A stretch of DNA of 36,588 bases from an uncultured Planctomycetaceae bacterium (GCA_903871805.1 CAIQIE010000061.1:1-36588), one strand, 5' to 3'; positions 17,601-26,336 are shown, numbered from the stretch's first letter. Numbers and translations are program-made. Notes: generated by a model from the sequence alone, not told the origin.

Positions 17601-18452
17601 GGAGAACTCGCCACGGAGCAGCACCCTGTGCCCTCACAGGCGCGTTTGGTACTGATCGGCTGGGTTTTTCCAACGGACACATCCATCAATGAAGGTCTGT
17701 TGCAGAATCCACAGCTTCCGGCACCGGCGCCCCCATGTCTGGAGGTACCTCAGCAGGATGGAACATGGAAGACTGTGCGACCATTTATCGGGTTCCCGAG
17801 TGGAAAAACCAAGGCCATGGTGCTCGATCTGAACGATGTTGTGACAGCAGAAAATTCCAGGTTCAGGATTCGTTCAAGCATGGAGCTTTACTGGGACACT
17901 GCCTTCTTCACGATCAACGAAACGGACGAACCAACCGTCACGCAGGACTGTGAACTACTGAAAGCGGATCTTCATTATCGAGGGTTTTCCAGGCGAGTGT
18001 ATTCCGAGAACGCTCTGTTTCGAGGCGGTCGGGCTCCGGAGGGATACGACTATTCATCCGTCATCACTGAGCCGCGATGGAGCGAAATGCTGGGGCGTTT
18101 TACACGTTACGGAGAGACATCTGAACTGCTTCTGCAGCAGGATGACCGAATGGTGGTGATGGGGCCCGGAGATGAGCTTACCGTACAGTTTTCAGTTCCC
18201 ACTCAGAACGTGCCGGATGGCTGGGTCCGTGATTTTGTCCTGTACAATGTGGGCTGGGATAAGGACGCAAATCTGAGCACCGTCTATGGTCAGTCCTCGG
18301 AGCCGTATCCTTCACGTTCCATGGGAAAATACCCGGGTGATGTTTATCAACAAACCCCTGCCACCGAGGAGTACCTCGACTGGCTGAATCGTTACCAGAC
18401 TCGCGAGTATCCTCGATTCCAATTCCGGGATGCCGTTCGTTTAAGTCGCTGA
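14673..18452 (+). CDS. Large lipoprotein with TPR-like, FG-GAP/VCBS and ASPIC/UnbV regions
   Basis: A 1259-residue protein from the ATG at 14673, chosen because it places a lipoprotein signal at the N-terminus (VGVLAAVCWLSVLCLSGC, lipobox Cys29) with CAGGA upstream. Residues about 40-250 are helical and TPR-like (QWGEADQALSQLTGLLPQN, GRPEMWYAMAMALESH-like elements). About 360-710 carries FG-GAP/VCBS repeats with Ca-binding loops: DMDLDGHDDL, ADLEADGDLDL, GEWNRDGRWDL, ADFDNDGYADA, ADLDQDGDLDL. About 740-810 matches the ASPIC/UnbV (CRTAC1) module: NMHGIGAVLEVRSG, MHIGLGKAKQADTIRIIW. The last 430 residues are unassigned, with many aromatic and WD-containing strands. FG-GAP propellers usually bind ligands or other proteins; the specific role is unknown. 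An exposed envelope location is inferred. Confidence 0.88.
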   Translation: MSLVSSGSVVRVGVLAAVCWLSVLCLSGCGSGNAVDISKAQQVIDLQNRGIGFIENKQWGEADQALSQLTGLLPQNVKAARNLAVARVLSMVDRTSPYSESDNAGKFIEGLARANAAVLAYQLLAAQHGREEQAVAFLLAGKLAVFEDSPTRDRIGQGLEFLKQAIDCSGNRPEMWYAMAMALESHRDYADGPELIESLQEASRLAPENLAVVTRLLEKQALGLNSRNAETKTLSTGIAETLRRAGVLMAPLNAAILKQNRVDVTDMIQKALTQAKPENPGTLLGPAMITRNLLLPELTQQIDMRRIDLNLLEYLELDLVPSLGLSATVRSQLFEQSLPTVMTGFIAADAMPEVQDASDIQIVDMDLDGHDDLVVIEGGRVRVYGRKEGTGGWNVILESPQGAAPAKGMLLVDIDRDFDKARLADVKSAIQLLDREGDRRTVPELAGENRWYDTDLDVITWNDAGVTVQRNERAVDGTRNLIELPQTATASGVRMGVGADLEADGDLDLVFATSTGLTAWRNLDGTLFEVVSEGLQGPSQAVSALRAVDWNRDMAMDIVGVTDDGRAGWLQNMLHGRFRWLDGPAVSNVAGNPSDLVVGEWNRDGRWDLLVCGSGGTCELLPSNNERMDVTTAESLGNDAARRLVKADFDNDGYADAAVITASGLSLFRGLPLGKFENLSALVALPEGKACRSAAAADLDQDGDLDLVVVSSSGKLQALFNDGGNSNEWTEVVPRAIGEDSQFPSNRVNMHGIGAVLEVRSGPAWQAHVIDSPRMHIGLGKAKQADTIRIIWTDGIPQNVTNVSLLKTRIGILAPQILIGSCPYIYTWNGESFEFFSDCLWAAPLGLIQATGDMAPTREWEYLLIPGRQLQPKDGNYVLQLTEELWEAAYFDEVRLMAVDHPASVSVFTNEKVGSPEMAAHRIHTVQNARLPKSVTDSRGRDLLPGLKAQDQDYVQAFEKRLVQGLTDEWTMEFDLGELATEQHPVPSQARLVLIGWVFPTDTSINEGLLQNPQLPAPAPPCLEVPQQDGTWKTVRPFIGFPSGKTKAMVLDLNDVVTAENSRFRIRSSMELYWDTAFFTINETDEPTVTQDCELLKADLHYRGFSRRVYSENALFRGGRAPEGYDYSSVITEPRWSEMLGRFTRYGETSELLLQQDDRMVVMGPGDELTVQFSVPTQNVPDGWVRDFVLYNVGWDKDANLSTVYGQSSEPYPSRSMGKYPGDVYQQTPATEEYLDWLNRYQTREYPRFQFRDAVRLSR

Positions 18453-18487
18453 TGGCCAGTGTTGTGGTTGCTCGCAAGGAGATTCCG

Positions 18488-18949
18488 ATGCCTGTTCAAT
18501 ACCGAGAGGCCGTCGCGGCCGATACAGAGACGCTGGTTCAATACAACTGCCTGCTGGCACTGGAAACCGAACAGAAAACGCTGGAACGAGAAACTGTTCG
18601 TCAGGGAGTCGTGACGGGCCTGACGCTCGCTCCGGAGGTGCGCTATTTTGTCGCGGAATCTGCAGGGGTGGTGATTGGCCAGTTGATGCTGACGCGTGAG
18701 TGGAGCGACTGGCGAAACGGCTGGATGTCGTGGCTGCAAAGTGTGTATGTCACCACAGAATTCCGCGGGCAGGGTGTCTTTCGTGGACTGCTTGAACATG
18801 CGATCAACGCTGTCCAATTGTCAGACAACCCTGTGTGTCTTCGGTTATATGTGGAGCACGAAAACTCGGGGGCCATGGAATGCTATCGCCGACTGGCCTT
18901 TCAGGATTCAGGCTATCTGGTCATGGAGCGGGTCCTGACGTCATTGTAA
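18488..18949 (+). CDS. GNAT-family N-acetyltransferase
   Basis: A 153-residue protein. I chose the ATG at 18488 because AAGGAG lies 7 bp upstream; an earlier in-frame ATG overlaps the previous stop but has no ribosome site. The GNAT core is clear: VQYREAVAADTETLVQYNCLL at the start, then FVAESAGVVIGQLMLTREWSDW, the acetyl-CoA loop SVYVTTEFRGQGVFRGLLEHA, and VEHENSGAMECYRRLAFQ. The substrate is unknown. It starts 35 bp after the lipoprotein gene and probably shares its transcript, which ends at the terminator at 19057. Confidence 0.9.
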   Translation: MPVQYREAVAADTETLVQYNCLLALETEQKTLERETVRQGVVTGLTLAPEVRYFVAESAGVVIGQLMLTREWSDWRNGWMSWLQSVYVTTEFRGQGVFRGLLEHAINAVQLSDNPVCLRLYVEHENSGAMECYRRLAFQDSGYLVMERVLTSL

Positions 18950-19052
18950 CGTTCCCCTGTTCCGCCGGAGCATGGGGTTCGAAACGGCCTTCGTTCCTCC
19001 CGAGCGATCTTCTGTACTGCAAAGATGCTCTCGCCCCCGCACCATGCCTGCC

Positions 19053-19087
19053 AAAAAAAACTGCCATGAGGAACTCATGGCAGTTTT
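19053..19087. terminator. Bidirectional terminator between convergent genes
   Basis: A perfect 14-bp stem, 19057-19070 (aaaactgccatgag) with 19074-19087 (ctcatggcagtttt), closes on a 3-nt gaa loop. Eight A (19053-19060) on one side and a T run on the other make it usable on both strands. It sits 107 bp after the GNAT stop and 25 bp after the stop of the minus-strand zinc-ribbon gene. Confidence 0.93.
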
Positions 19088-19111
19088 CTTCAATTCTCTG
19101 ACTCCGCAGGG

Positions 19112-20824
19112 TTACTCGCCAGAGGGCTTTTCCGCCACTTTTTTCAGCTTGTAAAGCGGCTCTTCGCCCATTTTCCCACTGCATTTCGGGCACTTGGCCT
19201 TTGCGATACCCTTGCCATTCGCGCCGCCGATTTTGTTCTTTTTCCGGCCTTCCTCGCTGACGGCTGCACCGCAGGCTTTGCACCGATAGCCTGTGATCTC
19301 CAGTTCGAACGCGGGATCCTGCTGATAGTAGACCACGTTCCTTACGGACTCGACCCTGGACTGATTCACGAAACAGCTAAGCGTTTCAGATTTCTCGGCC
19401 TCAGGCACACCGTTTTCCGTTGATGGCAACGGTACGTCGAACAATTCTTTCAGCCGATTGCTGAAGCTTCGCCATGCAGACAGGGTGAAGGAGCAGTAGG
19501 CCTGCTGTCCCGCTTCCTGGGCAATTGGCAGGTAGACCGCGATGCGACCGTCTCCAAAGACAGGAACACCAGCAAACATGGATTCGTGAACTTTGACCAC
19601 AGGCTGGACGAGCTTGAGTTCGGAGGCCTGCTCACGAGAGATGGTCCGTACATCGCAATTGGTCAGGCCTTTCAGTTCGCCAGTCGCTTCCACGTGATCC
19701 CGGACCTGTTTACGTTGCGTCGCGCGATCGAGCTTTTTGTCCGCGGCCCCAAAGCTGAGGAGGGACTTCTTTTTGGGCTCACCCGATGTGAATGCAACGA
19801 TATGAACACCAGATTCCGTCAATGCAATGTCTGCTTCGGTGTGCTGAGCGGTCAGGCTACCGGGCTTGAGCACGACGGATGTTGGAGTCAGCACATGAAA
19901 CCAGACATCATTGATCCAGGTGATGTCCAGTTTGGGAACGATTTTTTCTTCCTTCTTCTCTGCTGATTTTCTGCGAATTTCAGGGACCTGGACTGCTTCG
20001 CGGCATTGTTTGCACCGAACAACCTTACCTGCCATGTCATCCTGAACGCGAATCCATGCGCCACACTTGCACGGCATCAGCATCTGACGCTTTTGACGTT
20101 CTGCCAGTCGCTCGTTTTTTCTGCGTTTGTCGTCCTTCTGCTCCTGCATGGCAATTGCGAACAGGTCGTCGCTGGTGCCCCGGGCAGAAGTGGAACTTTC
20201 GTCAGTTTTGGAGGGAGCGGCGGATTCCGCAGCGGCTGCGCTGGCCGCCACGCCCGGTGCCTCCGAAGTCGCTTTTTCTTTGGATTTTTCTGCCACCGGG
20301 GTTGTACCTGAACCCGGAGTGACAGCTTTGGGCTTGTCCGGGCCGTCCAATGCTGTCAACGCGTCCAGATCGACGAACGGCGTCGAGGCCTGATTGCCGG
20401 TAGTGAAACTTGTGCCTGCCATGACGTCGTCAGACAAAGTGAATTCGTCGGCATCATCCACAACAGGACCAGCCGTGGCGCGTGCAGGCAGAAAATCCTG
20501 GCGCTGCTCTGGCGGAATTGTGCTGTAGATGATCTTCTGCGGATTTGTGGTAAGATCGTGGTACCGAGCGGCAATGTCGGCGCGCATGAACCCATTGCAG
20601 CTCCAGCATCGCAAAAGCCCCGCACGCACCATTTCCCCGCAATGCGGACAGGCCTCGCGCACACCACCGGCCGCACGAGGTGCAGCAGCCTCTGTATTGG
20701 CGGCACTGCCTGACGCATCGGATGAACGACGCTGATAAAAAATGTGCCCACAATCCGGGCACTGGTCTGTATCCGAGAGAATAACAGACTTACAGCCTGG
20801 GCAGGTACGAATGACCGTTGACAT
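19112..20824 (-). CDS. Multi-zinc-ribbon protein of unknown function
   Basis: A 570-residue protein from the ATG at 20824, which begins MSTVIRTCPGCKSVILSD. The open frame extends 36 codons further, but that extension looks non-native. Four zinc-binding Cys clusters are visible: CPGC..CPDC (about 8-26), CPHC..CWSC (about 58-76), CKC..CKQC (about 255-280), and CKAC..CPKC near the C-terminus. Between the first two pairs and the third lies an Ala/Ser/Thr-rich disordered linker. A basic, charged stretch precedes the third pair, and a globular region (about 300-500) follows it. The pattern fits proteins that bind nucleic acid or act as adaptors. No catalytic motif or signal peptide is seen, so a cytoplasmic location is likely. 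There is no good Shine-Dalgarno. Confidence 0.72.
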   Translation of the reverse strand: MSTVIRTCPGCKSVILSDTDQCPDCGHIFYQRRSSDASGSAANTEAAAPRAAGGVREACPHCGEMVRAGLLRCWSCNGFMRADIAARYHDLTTNPQKIIYSTIPPEQRQDFLPARATAGPVVDDADEFTLSDDVMAGTSFTTGNQASTPFVDLDALTALDGPDKPKAVTPGSGTTPVAEKSKEKATSEAPGVAASAAAAESAAPSKTDESSTSARGTSDDLFAIAMQEQKDDKRRKNERLAERQKRQMLMPCKCGAWIRVQDDMAGKVVRCKQCREAVQVPEIRRKSAEKKEEKIVPKLDITWINDVWFHVLTPTSVVLKPGSLTAQHTEADIALTESGVHIVAFTSGEPKKKSLLSFGAADKKLDRATQRKQVRDHVEATGELKGLTNCDVRTISREQASELKLVQPVVKVHESMFAGVPVFGDGRIAVYLPIAQEAGQQAYCSFTLSAWRSFSNRLKELFDVPLPSTENGVPEAEKSETLSCFVNQSRVESVRNVVYYQQDPAFELEITGYRCKACGAAVSEEGRKKNKIGGANGKGIAKAKCPKCSGKMGEEPLYKLKKVAEKPSGE

Positions 20825-21341
20825 ATCTAAAGTGTCTTTGCCGCGTGGACCCTGTGACGGGTTAAGCAACAAGCCCCGGAACGGTGATGACTGAAATTCC
20901 CGTGGGGCAACAACTGCATGTGCAGTCGCCACTCCCGCCTCTGTGCTACTTTACGACATATCTGAGCGAATTCACAACAAATTCACCGTTTTCAAGACAT
21001 TCTGCCCCAGGAATCCGGCAAAAACAGGAAAAACTGCGACGGCTTGGGCCAGCATCAAACATTCCGCCAGCGATGACCACTTCCAGAATGCTGCTGACCG
21101 ACTGAACCTCTTGTGAAATTCGTGCACTTTTACAGGACAAATACGCCGTTTGGAAGAAATGAATTGACAGGCCCGCTGTGTTTCGCGCAACTTTGCCAGA
21201 ACAAGTAATCATTTGTACACTAAGTGGTCACACCACCTGATTTTCAATCTGACCGGTATGTGTGTACGCAGGCTTGATCAGGTCCGTTGCGATGTCGGCA
21301 AAAGCACAGCGTGTGCAAAAACTATCGAAGGATCGCAAGTC
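20825..21341. other. Intergenic stretch, no supportable gene
   Basis: About 520 bp separate htrA (upper coordinates) from the zinc-ribbon gene on the same strand. Only short overlapping frames occur. A small GTGGT/ACCAC hairpin lies near 21225-21237. The promoter of the zinc-ribbon gene is expected here but not obvious. Confidence 0.45.
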
Positions 21342-22805
21342 TCATGGTCTGGCCAGGTTCAGAGTTCCCTCCAGAGGATTGGTCCCCTGACGGAAGTACT
21401 GGCACTTCATACGTGACGTGCTGGTAATTCGGGCTTCTCCAAGGATAAAACCCAGATTACTGGTGCTGACTGTTTCAAAACCGTCGAGGCCCAGAAGAAT
21501 ATCGCCCTCCTGAAGCAGCGTTGATGCCACGCTTTCACTCCGAATTTCCACGACTTTCATTCCCCCGTTGTACTTCACGGGGCCGCGAGCTCCGGGGTAC
21601 GCTTTCTGAGTCAGTTCCTGCTGTTCGGCACTGGAGAGTGGCTGCAGGCGGATTCCCAGAATTTCCCAGGTGCGAATCAAAGCCGGATCTTCGGGTGATT
21701 TTGTCTGAGACACTGACATGGCGGGTAATGCAACCGTTCTTGTCGATTCTGCGGCACGCATCACCTCCACGCTGGTCGACGCCGTCTGCGGAGCAGTATT
21801 CTTTCCGGCACCAATCGTGAATTGACGCACATGTTCTTTTCCGTCGCGCTGCAGTCGCACCTCGACCATTTGACCTTTTGGCTGGTCGAGCAGTGCCCGT
21901 TCAAGGTCGGTGCCATCGGCGACGGCAATGCCTCTGACATTACAGATGATGTCTCCGGCGGAAATTCCGCATTCTTCAGCGGCGCTGCCCGCATGCACAG
22001 ATTCCACGACCAGTTTTCTTTCCGTGTGACTTTTTACATCCACGGTCTGAAGTCCATGAGAAAGACCGTTTAGCTTTTCAACACTCAACAGCCTTGCGAT
22101 GGTCCGACGTGCATCATCAATTGGGATTGCAAAACCAATTCGCTGAGCCCCGGAGCGGATCGCCACATTGATCCCGATGACCTCGCCATTCAGATTCAGC
22201 AGTGGTCCGCCGCTGTTTCCCGGGTTAATACTGGCATCTGTCTGAATCAGATTCTCGTACGACTGAACTTCGTCCACTTCCACATCACGATGCAATGCGC
22301 TGACGATACCTGACGTCACTGTGTGCTCATAACCAAATGCATTCCCGACAGCGTAAACCGTTTCTGCCAGCATCAGGTCACTGGACGTGCCCATTGGCAT
22401 CACAGTCAGTGGTTGTTTACTTTCGACACGAATAATCGCCAGGTCCTGTCTTCGATCAAAAGAGATCACCGTAGCATCAAATGCGCTGCCGTCGTCAAGT
22501 GTGACGGTGATCAGGTCGACTTCCTGGATGACATGGAAATTCGTGACAATATAGCCTCGCTCGTCCACGACGATACCGGTGCCCATTCCGGTGACTTTCC
22601 GCGGCCTCGTTGCAAAAAACCGCGAATCGCGATCTTCAGCGGCAGTCTTCTCCGTATGGATGTTCACCACGGATTTTCGGGACTGCTGAACGGCCCGGAC
22701 CAGAGGGGTTTCCCGCGGACCGTCATCGGCGGCTGCCACGGATGGAAACGCACCGGCCGTCAGCAGGGAGACCGCCAGTAAATTTCTAACCAACATTCCA
22801 GACAT
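21342..22805 (-). CDS. HtrA/DegP-type periplasmic serine protease with PDZ domains
   Basis: A 487-residue protein from the ATG at 22805, selected because it directly precedes a signal peptide (MLVRNLLAVSLLTAGAFPSVAAA). The frame runs 68 codons further upstream with non-native sequence. The trypsin-like domain has the catalytic triad: H91 in TNFHVI, D121 in RRQDLAII and S198 in NPGNSGGP. A first PDZ follows at about 250-330 (VVESVHAGSAAEECGISAGDI). A second PDZ-like region near the C-terminus contains VVEIRSESVASTLLQEGDILLGLDG. DegP-type enzymes degrade or refold damaged envelope proteins. A TPR gene lies divergent upstream with a 413-bp shared regulatory region. I give no specific symbol because degP/degQ/degS cannot be separated here. 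Confidence 0.92.
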   Translation of the reverse strand: MSGMLVRNLLAVSLLTAGAFPSVAAADDGPRETPLVRAVQQSRKSVVNIHTEKTAAEDRDSRFFATRPRKVTGMGTGIVVDERGYIVTNFHVIQEVDLITVTLDDGSAFDATVISFDRRQDLAIIRVESKQPLTVMPMGTSSDLMLAETVYAVGNAFGYEHTVTSGIVSALHRDVEVDEVQSYENLIQTDASINPGNSGGPLLNLNGEVIGINVAIRSGAQRIGFAIPIDDARRTIARLLSVEKLNGLSHGLQTVDVKSHTERKLVVESVHAGSAAEECGISAGDIICNVRGIAVADGTDLERALLDQPKGQMVEVRLQRDGKEHVRQFTIGAGKNTAPQTASTSVEVMRAAESTRTVALPAMSVSQTKSPEDPALIRTWEILGIRLQPLSSAEQQELTQKAYPGARGPVKYNGGMKVVEIRSESVASTLLQEGDILLGLDGFETVSTSNLGFILGEARITSTSRMKCQYFRQGTNPLEGTLNLARP

Positions 22806-23218
22806 TCTGTACCTGCACATTCTTCCGTCCGGGTTCTCTTTAACGCGTGCATCCGTGGCGCATTGAACGCATGTGCTGTGTCGATCGTCCCGCACGGTTT
22901 TGATGCTTGAACAGGTAACCTCCTCTCCGCGCTTCCTTTCCCCATTTGACATTGTCAAGTCAGGAAAGATCTGACGTACTGGAAAAACAGCATTTCTCTG
23001 ATTTCGCAATTCTCAAGAGTCGGGCGAAACTGTTACCATAGGAAACCGTCAATGTGTCTGGCTGTGCCCGGAGCCCCCCAAACGGCAAAAAGCCGACTCA
23101 ACCGAAAGTGCTCAGCAATTGCTGCCCCTCAATCTCACCAGGAAGTCCATGCTTCTATTCTGATTTTTCCTGTTTGATCTTTTTCACTGTTGATGCGCAG
23201 TCGAATCGGAGTCAGTTT
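22806..23218. promoter_or_regulatory. Divergent intergenic region between htrA and the TPR gene
   Basis: This 413-bp region must drive both genes. A 13-bp palindrome, TTGACA-T-TGTCAA, lies at 22946-22958 and could be an operator or a -35 box on either strand. I could not find a matching -10 box at proper spacing. The palindrome is short, so its role is a guess. Confidence 0.3.
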
Positions 23219-24148
23219 ATGAGTTCCGAGCCTTCTTTGAACGAACCGCTGCTGAAAGCCCGCCAACTGCTCCGTTCTCGCCAGTACGAGGACGCTGTTC
23301 GGCTGCTGCAGAACCTGCCGGAAGACGATGCAGCCTCAGAAGAGGCAATCAGCCTCCTTGGAATGGCGCACTTCTTTTCAAAGGACTTTCAGTCAGCCGT
23401 GAAGGTCTTTGAATTGCTCACCCGGCAGTTTCCATTGAGTACGGGCGGCTGGGTCAATCTGGGGGCCGCACTAAATCGACTGGGAGAGTTTCGCCGGGCT
23501 GTCGACGCGCTACGCCGGGCAGTACAGCGCGACCGACGTTGTGCTGATGCATGGTATAACCTCGGACTTGCACAGCGCGGAATGAACATGACGACGATGG
23601 CGATTTCCGCATACAAAGAGGCTTTGAAGCTGAATCCCCGCATGGCCGACGCTCATATAAATCTGGGCAGGATTTACGCTGATTCGGGCAACCTGAGCCA
23701 GGCCCAGAAGTCATTTCTGGAGGTTCTGAAGATTGATCCGGCCTCGAAAAAAGCCCAGATGCTCCTGGAAAGTGTGCAAGTGTCTCTCAAAGCGTCTAAA
23801 AAGACCGAGTCTCCATTTGGAAGGCTGGTGGACATAGAAGAGCTGGATCGACGTCTTGTCAATTCCGCTCCCAGGGGCCTTTCGGTCGGGCAGCGGCAGC
23901 AGGAGCGTGAGCTTGTTCAGGCCGTTACTAAGAAAATGCGTCAGGACGCAAAGGATCTTGTACCGCTTCTGGAAGAATCTCTGCACACGCAATTGCATCG
24001 ACTTGAGCGGATTGTCCTGGACACTGAGTCCCGCATTCAGTCAGACCAACCCATCGAAGCATTTTCGGTTTCCCTGAGTGAACTCAGACAGCACATGGCT
24101 GTTATCACAACCAGCCTTGATGAAATCCGGGCATATCTCTCACCGTAA
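23219..24148 (+). CDS. TPR-repeat protein
   Basis: A 309-residue protein from the ATG at 23219, which has GGAG about 8 bp upstream; the frame continues upstream with a non-native stretch. It starts MSSEPSLNEPLLKARQLL without a signal peptide. Residues about 10-190 form tetratricopeptide repeats (YEDAVRLLQNLPEDDAASEE, AISLLGMAHFFSKDFQSAVK, WVNLGAALNRLGEFRRAVDA, WYNLGLAQRGMNMTTMAISA, HINLGRIYADSGNLSQAQKS). The rest is helical and charged, with a coiled-coil-like end (LHRLERIVLDTESRIQSD). TPR proteins usually scaffold protein complexes. The partner is not evident from context. Confidence 0.85.
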   Translation: MSSEPSLNEPLLKARQLLRSRQYEDAVRLLQNLPEDDAASEEAISLLGMAHFFSKDFQSAVKVFELLTRQFPLSTGGWVNLGAALNRLGEFRRAVDALRRAVQRDRRCADAWYNLGLAQRGMNMTTMAISAYKEALKLNPRMADAHINLGRIYADSGNLSQAQKSFLEVLKIDPASKKAQMLLESVQVSLKASKKTESPFGRLVDIEELDRRLVNSAPRGLSVGQRQQERELVQAVTKKMRQDAKDLVPLLEESLHTQLHRLERIVLDTESRIQSDQPIEAFSVSLSELRQHMAVITTSLDEIRAYLSP

Positions 24149-24218
24149 AATTGTTGGTGGTAATGAATCTGTGACCTGTCCCCTCAATCCGAAAACGCGG
24201 TGAGTTGCAATGACGCCA

Positions 24219-24289
24219 ATCGGTCCCTGCCAGAGATCGGTTCACTATGCTCAATCGGTTCAGTCTGCTTAATCGGTTCAGTTTCGGGC
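24219..24289. repeat. Short imperfect tandem repeat, about 4 x 18 bp
   Basis: ATCGGTTCA-type units start at 24219 (17 bp), 24236, 24254 and 24272. The last two share ATCGGTTCAGT. They lie between the convergent TPR and purK genes, just past the purK stop. No U-tract hairpin was found. Confidence 0.7.
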
Positions 24290-24322
24290 GAAACCGCAGA
24301 CTGCTGCACGGAGCCTGTAACG

Positions 24323-25483
24323 CTAGGGGCCGGAAAAACCCAGTCTGCGCCGCGCTTCACGGGCCCGCTGTTCAGCCGTCTGGCAATCACCCGCCAGAAC
24401 GGTGATGTGTCCCATCTTCCGACCGATACGGGCTTCTGCTTTCCCGTACATGTGAACGTACACGTCCGTCATCGCAAAGACAGAACTCCAGCGTTCGGGT
24501 GTGACATTCAGCAGATGTTCCCCAAGGAGATTGATCATCACTGCCGGCGACCGCGGCGTTACGTCACCGGACGGCAGTCCGCATACGGCCCGAAACTGCT
24601 GCTCAAACTGACTGGAGTGGCAGGCTTCAATCGTGAGGTGCCCGCTGTTGTGGGGGCGCGGCGCAATTTCGTTGACCAGCAGATGCCCGTCACGCGTGGC
24701 AAAGAATTCGACACACAGTACCCCCCTGACGTCGAAATGTTCAAGGATTTCGCGCGCTATCAGGTTCGCTTCTTTTGTATGCCGTGCGGAAATTTCCGGA
24801 CACGGGCTGATTGAGACATCAAGGATATGGTTGACGTGATGATTCAACGCCGGGGTGAAAAAATGACAGGAATCATCACTGAAGCGACTGGCCACGATCG
24901 ACAGTTCAAACTGGAAATCCACGAGCCGTTCCAGGATGGCCTCGGAAACGCCGAAGTCCTTCCAGATGGCGTGGCAATCATCAGTCTCTTTGATCTTTGC
25001 CTGCCCCTTACCGTCGTACCCCATGGTGACCGTTTTCAGAATTCCCGCACCGCCAAATGCCGCAAGGCCCTGGATCAGGTCTTCGGCAGAGGTGATTCGC
25101 AGAAAGTCGGCTGTCGGTATTCCGATGTTTCTCAGCGAGGTCTTTTCCAGCAGTCGGTTCTGGGATGCCTTCAGCAGTTGTGGTCCCGGAAAAACCGGCA
25201 CGAAATTCTGAAGGAACTCAACGGTCGAAACCGGGATGTTTTCCTGTTCATAGGTCACGACCGATACGCTCTGCGCGAATCGAGCAAGGGCTTCATGATC
25301 CGTAAAGGCCCCGGGAAAACTCAAGTCGCTAATCTGGCCACATGGCGAATCGGCCGGATCGCCATACACAGCGATGCGATAGCCACATCGCCTGGCAGCC
25401 ATGCCAAACATTCGCCCCAATTGTCCGCCTCCCAGCATCCCCAGCATGGTTCCTGGCGAGAGTATTCCAGAATTTTCTGTCAT
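24323..25483 (-). CDS. purK: 5-(carboxyamino)imidazole ribonucleotide synthase
   Basis: A 386-residue protein of normal PurK length. It makes N5-CAIR from AIR, bicarbonate and ATP in purine biosynthesis. The N-terminus has the dinucleotide-like fold MLGMLGGGQLGRMFGMAARR. The ATP-grasp region includes VTYEQENIP, GILKTVTMGYDGKGQ and a metal-binding end with CVEFFATRDGHLLVNEIAPRPHNSGH, where RPHNSGH is a PurK hallmark. It is 167 bp downstream of purE on the same strand. An ATG at 25483 follows a GTG at 25486, and either could be used; there is no clear Shine-Dalgarno. Identification is secure. Confidence 0.96.
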   Translation of the reverse strand: MTENSGILSPGTMLGMLGGGQLGRMFGMAARRCGYRIAVYGDPADSPCGQISDLSFPGAFTDHEALARFAQSVSVVTYEQENIPVSTVEFLQNFVPVFPGPQLLKASQNRLLEKTSLRNIGIPTADFLRITSAEDLIQGLAAFGGAGILKTVTMGYDGKGQAKIKETDDCHAIWKDFGVSEAILERLVDFQFELSIVASRFSDDSCHFFTPALNHHVNHILDVSISPCPEISARHTKEANLIAREILEHFDVRGVLCVEFFATRDGHLLVNEIAPRPHNSGHLTIEACHSSQFEQQFRAVCGLPSGDVTPRSPAVMINLLGEHLLNVTPERWSSVFAMTDVYVHMYGKAEARIGRKMGHITVLAGDCQTAEQRAREARRRLGFSGP

Positions 25484-25652
25484 CACGTGTGAGTCTGTCT
25501 TTGAGGTCGGATAGCTGCGTTAGAAAAGAAGGCAGCACAAAAACTTGACCGGAAGAATCGCATGGACGGTCATGATCCGGTGGACTGCAGGTCGAGGTCC
25601 CACAGAAGTCCCCTCGGGCCCCGAATCCGGCCTCTGGAAACACAGCAAGTCG

Positions 25653-26150
25653 TCAAAGTGACAGGTCCCTGTCATTCAGCACCGATTCGGTTTGCTCTCG
25701 GACAAATGCGTGCAGTTTGAGATTAAGAGCCGAATCGCTGATGGCAAGGATTCGAACAGCCAGCAGGCCGGCGTTTTTTGCTCCGGCTTTCCCGATAGCC
25801 AGAGTCCCTACGGGAATCCCGCCGGGCATCTGAACAATCGACAGGAGCGAGTCCAGTCCATTGAGGGCCTTGCTTTGAACCGGGACTCCCAGAACCGGCA
25901 ATGCCGTTTGGGACGCCACCATACCTGGCAAATGCGCGGCTCCGCCAGCCCCCGCGATGATGACCTTTAGCCCACGTGATTCTGCCGTTGCAGCGTATTC
26001 CGCCATCCAAACGGGGGTTCGATGAGCCGACACGACCTGGCATTCGTGCGGAATACCAAATTGTGCAAGGATGGCAGCAGCTTCGGACATGGTTTCCCAG
26101 TCGGAGCGACTGCCCATGATAATTCCAACAACCGGACTCTGACCGGACAT
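25653..26150 (-). CDS. purE: N5-carboxyaminoimidazole ribonucleotide mutase
   Basis: A 165-residue class I PurE. It converts N5-CAIR, the PurK product, into CAIR. Signature motifs are [13 protein letters not shown] near the N-terminus, [11 protein letters not shown] carrying the catalytic His, and [14 protein letters not shown]. The chain continues with [30 protein letters not shown] sequence and ends normally. I chose ATG 26150; a GTG 5 codons earlier is possible. The presence of an adjacent purK fits the two-step class I route. The upstream M28 gene ends with a hairpin, so purE may have its own promoter at 26150-26286. Confidence 0.96.
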   Translation of the reverse strand: MSGQSPVVGIIMGSRSDWETMSEAAAILAQFGIPHECQVVSAHRTPVWMAEYAATAESRGLKVIIAGAGGAAHLPGMVASQTALPVLGVPVQSKALNGLDSLLSIVQMPGGIPVGTLAIGKAGAKNAGLLAVRILAISDSALNLKLHAFVREQTESVLNDRDLSL

Positions 26151-26286
26151 TGCAAGACAATCCACAAGAGCGGCAGAAGTGAAAAGTAATGACGGAAGAA
26201 ACCGTGGCTATAAAAACTAACAGCCCATCAACACCAGCGGGCCACGGCCAGTTCGTTGTTCACAGCAAACGATTGTCGCCGTTGAA

Positions 26287-26317
26287 GCTTTCCGGAAACC
26301 TGCGGAATCCGGAAAGC
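26287..26317 (-). terminator. Hairpin after the M28 peptidase gene, possible terminator
   Basis: The 10-bp arms GCTTTCCGGA (26287-26296) and TCCGGAAAGC (26308-26317) pair perfectly around an 11-nt loop, 19 bp past the M28 peptidase stop. On the minus strand only TT follows the stem, so the T-tract is poor. It may instead stabilise the 3' end or act as an attenuator in front of purE. Confidence 0.55.
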
Positions 26318-26336
26318 CCATTCGGCCTTGAGGAGA

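Noticed and set aside
24184..24390. Minus-strand frame with a Thr-Glu-Pro-Ile type peptide repeat
   Set aside because: It is the translation of the 18-bp tandem and overlaps the 3' end of purK in another frame.
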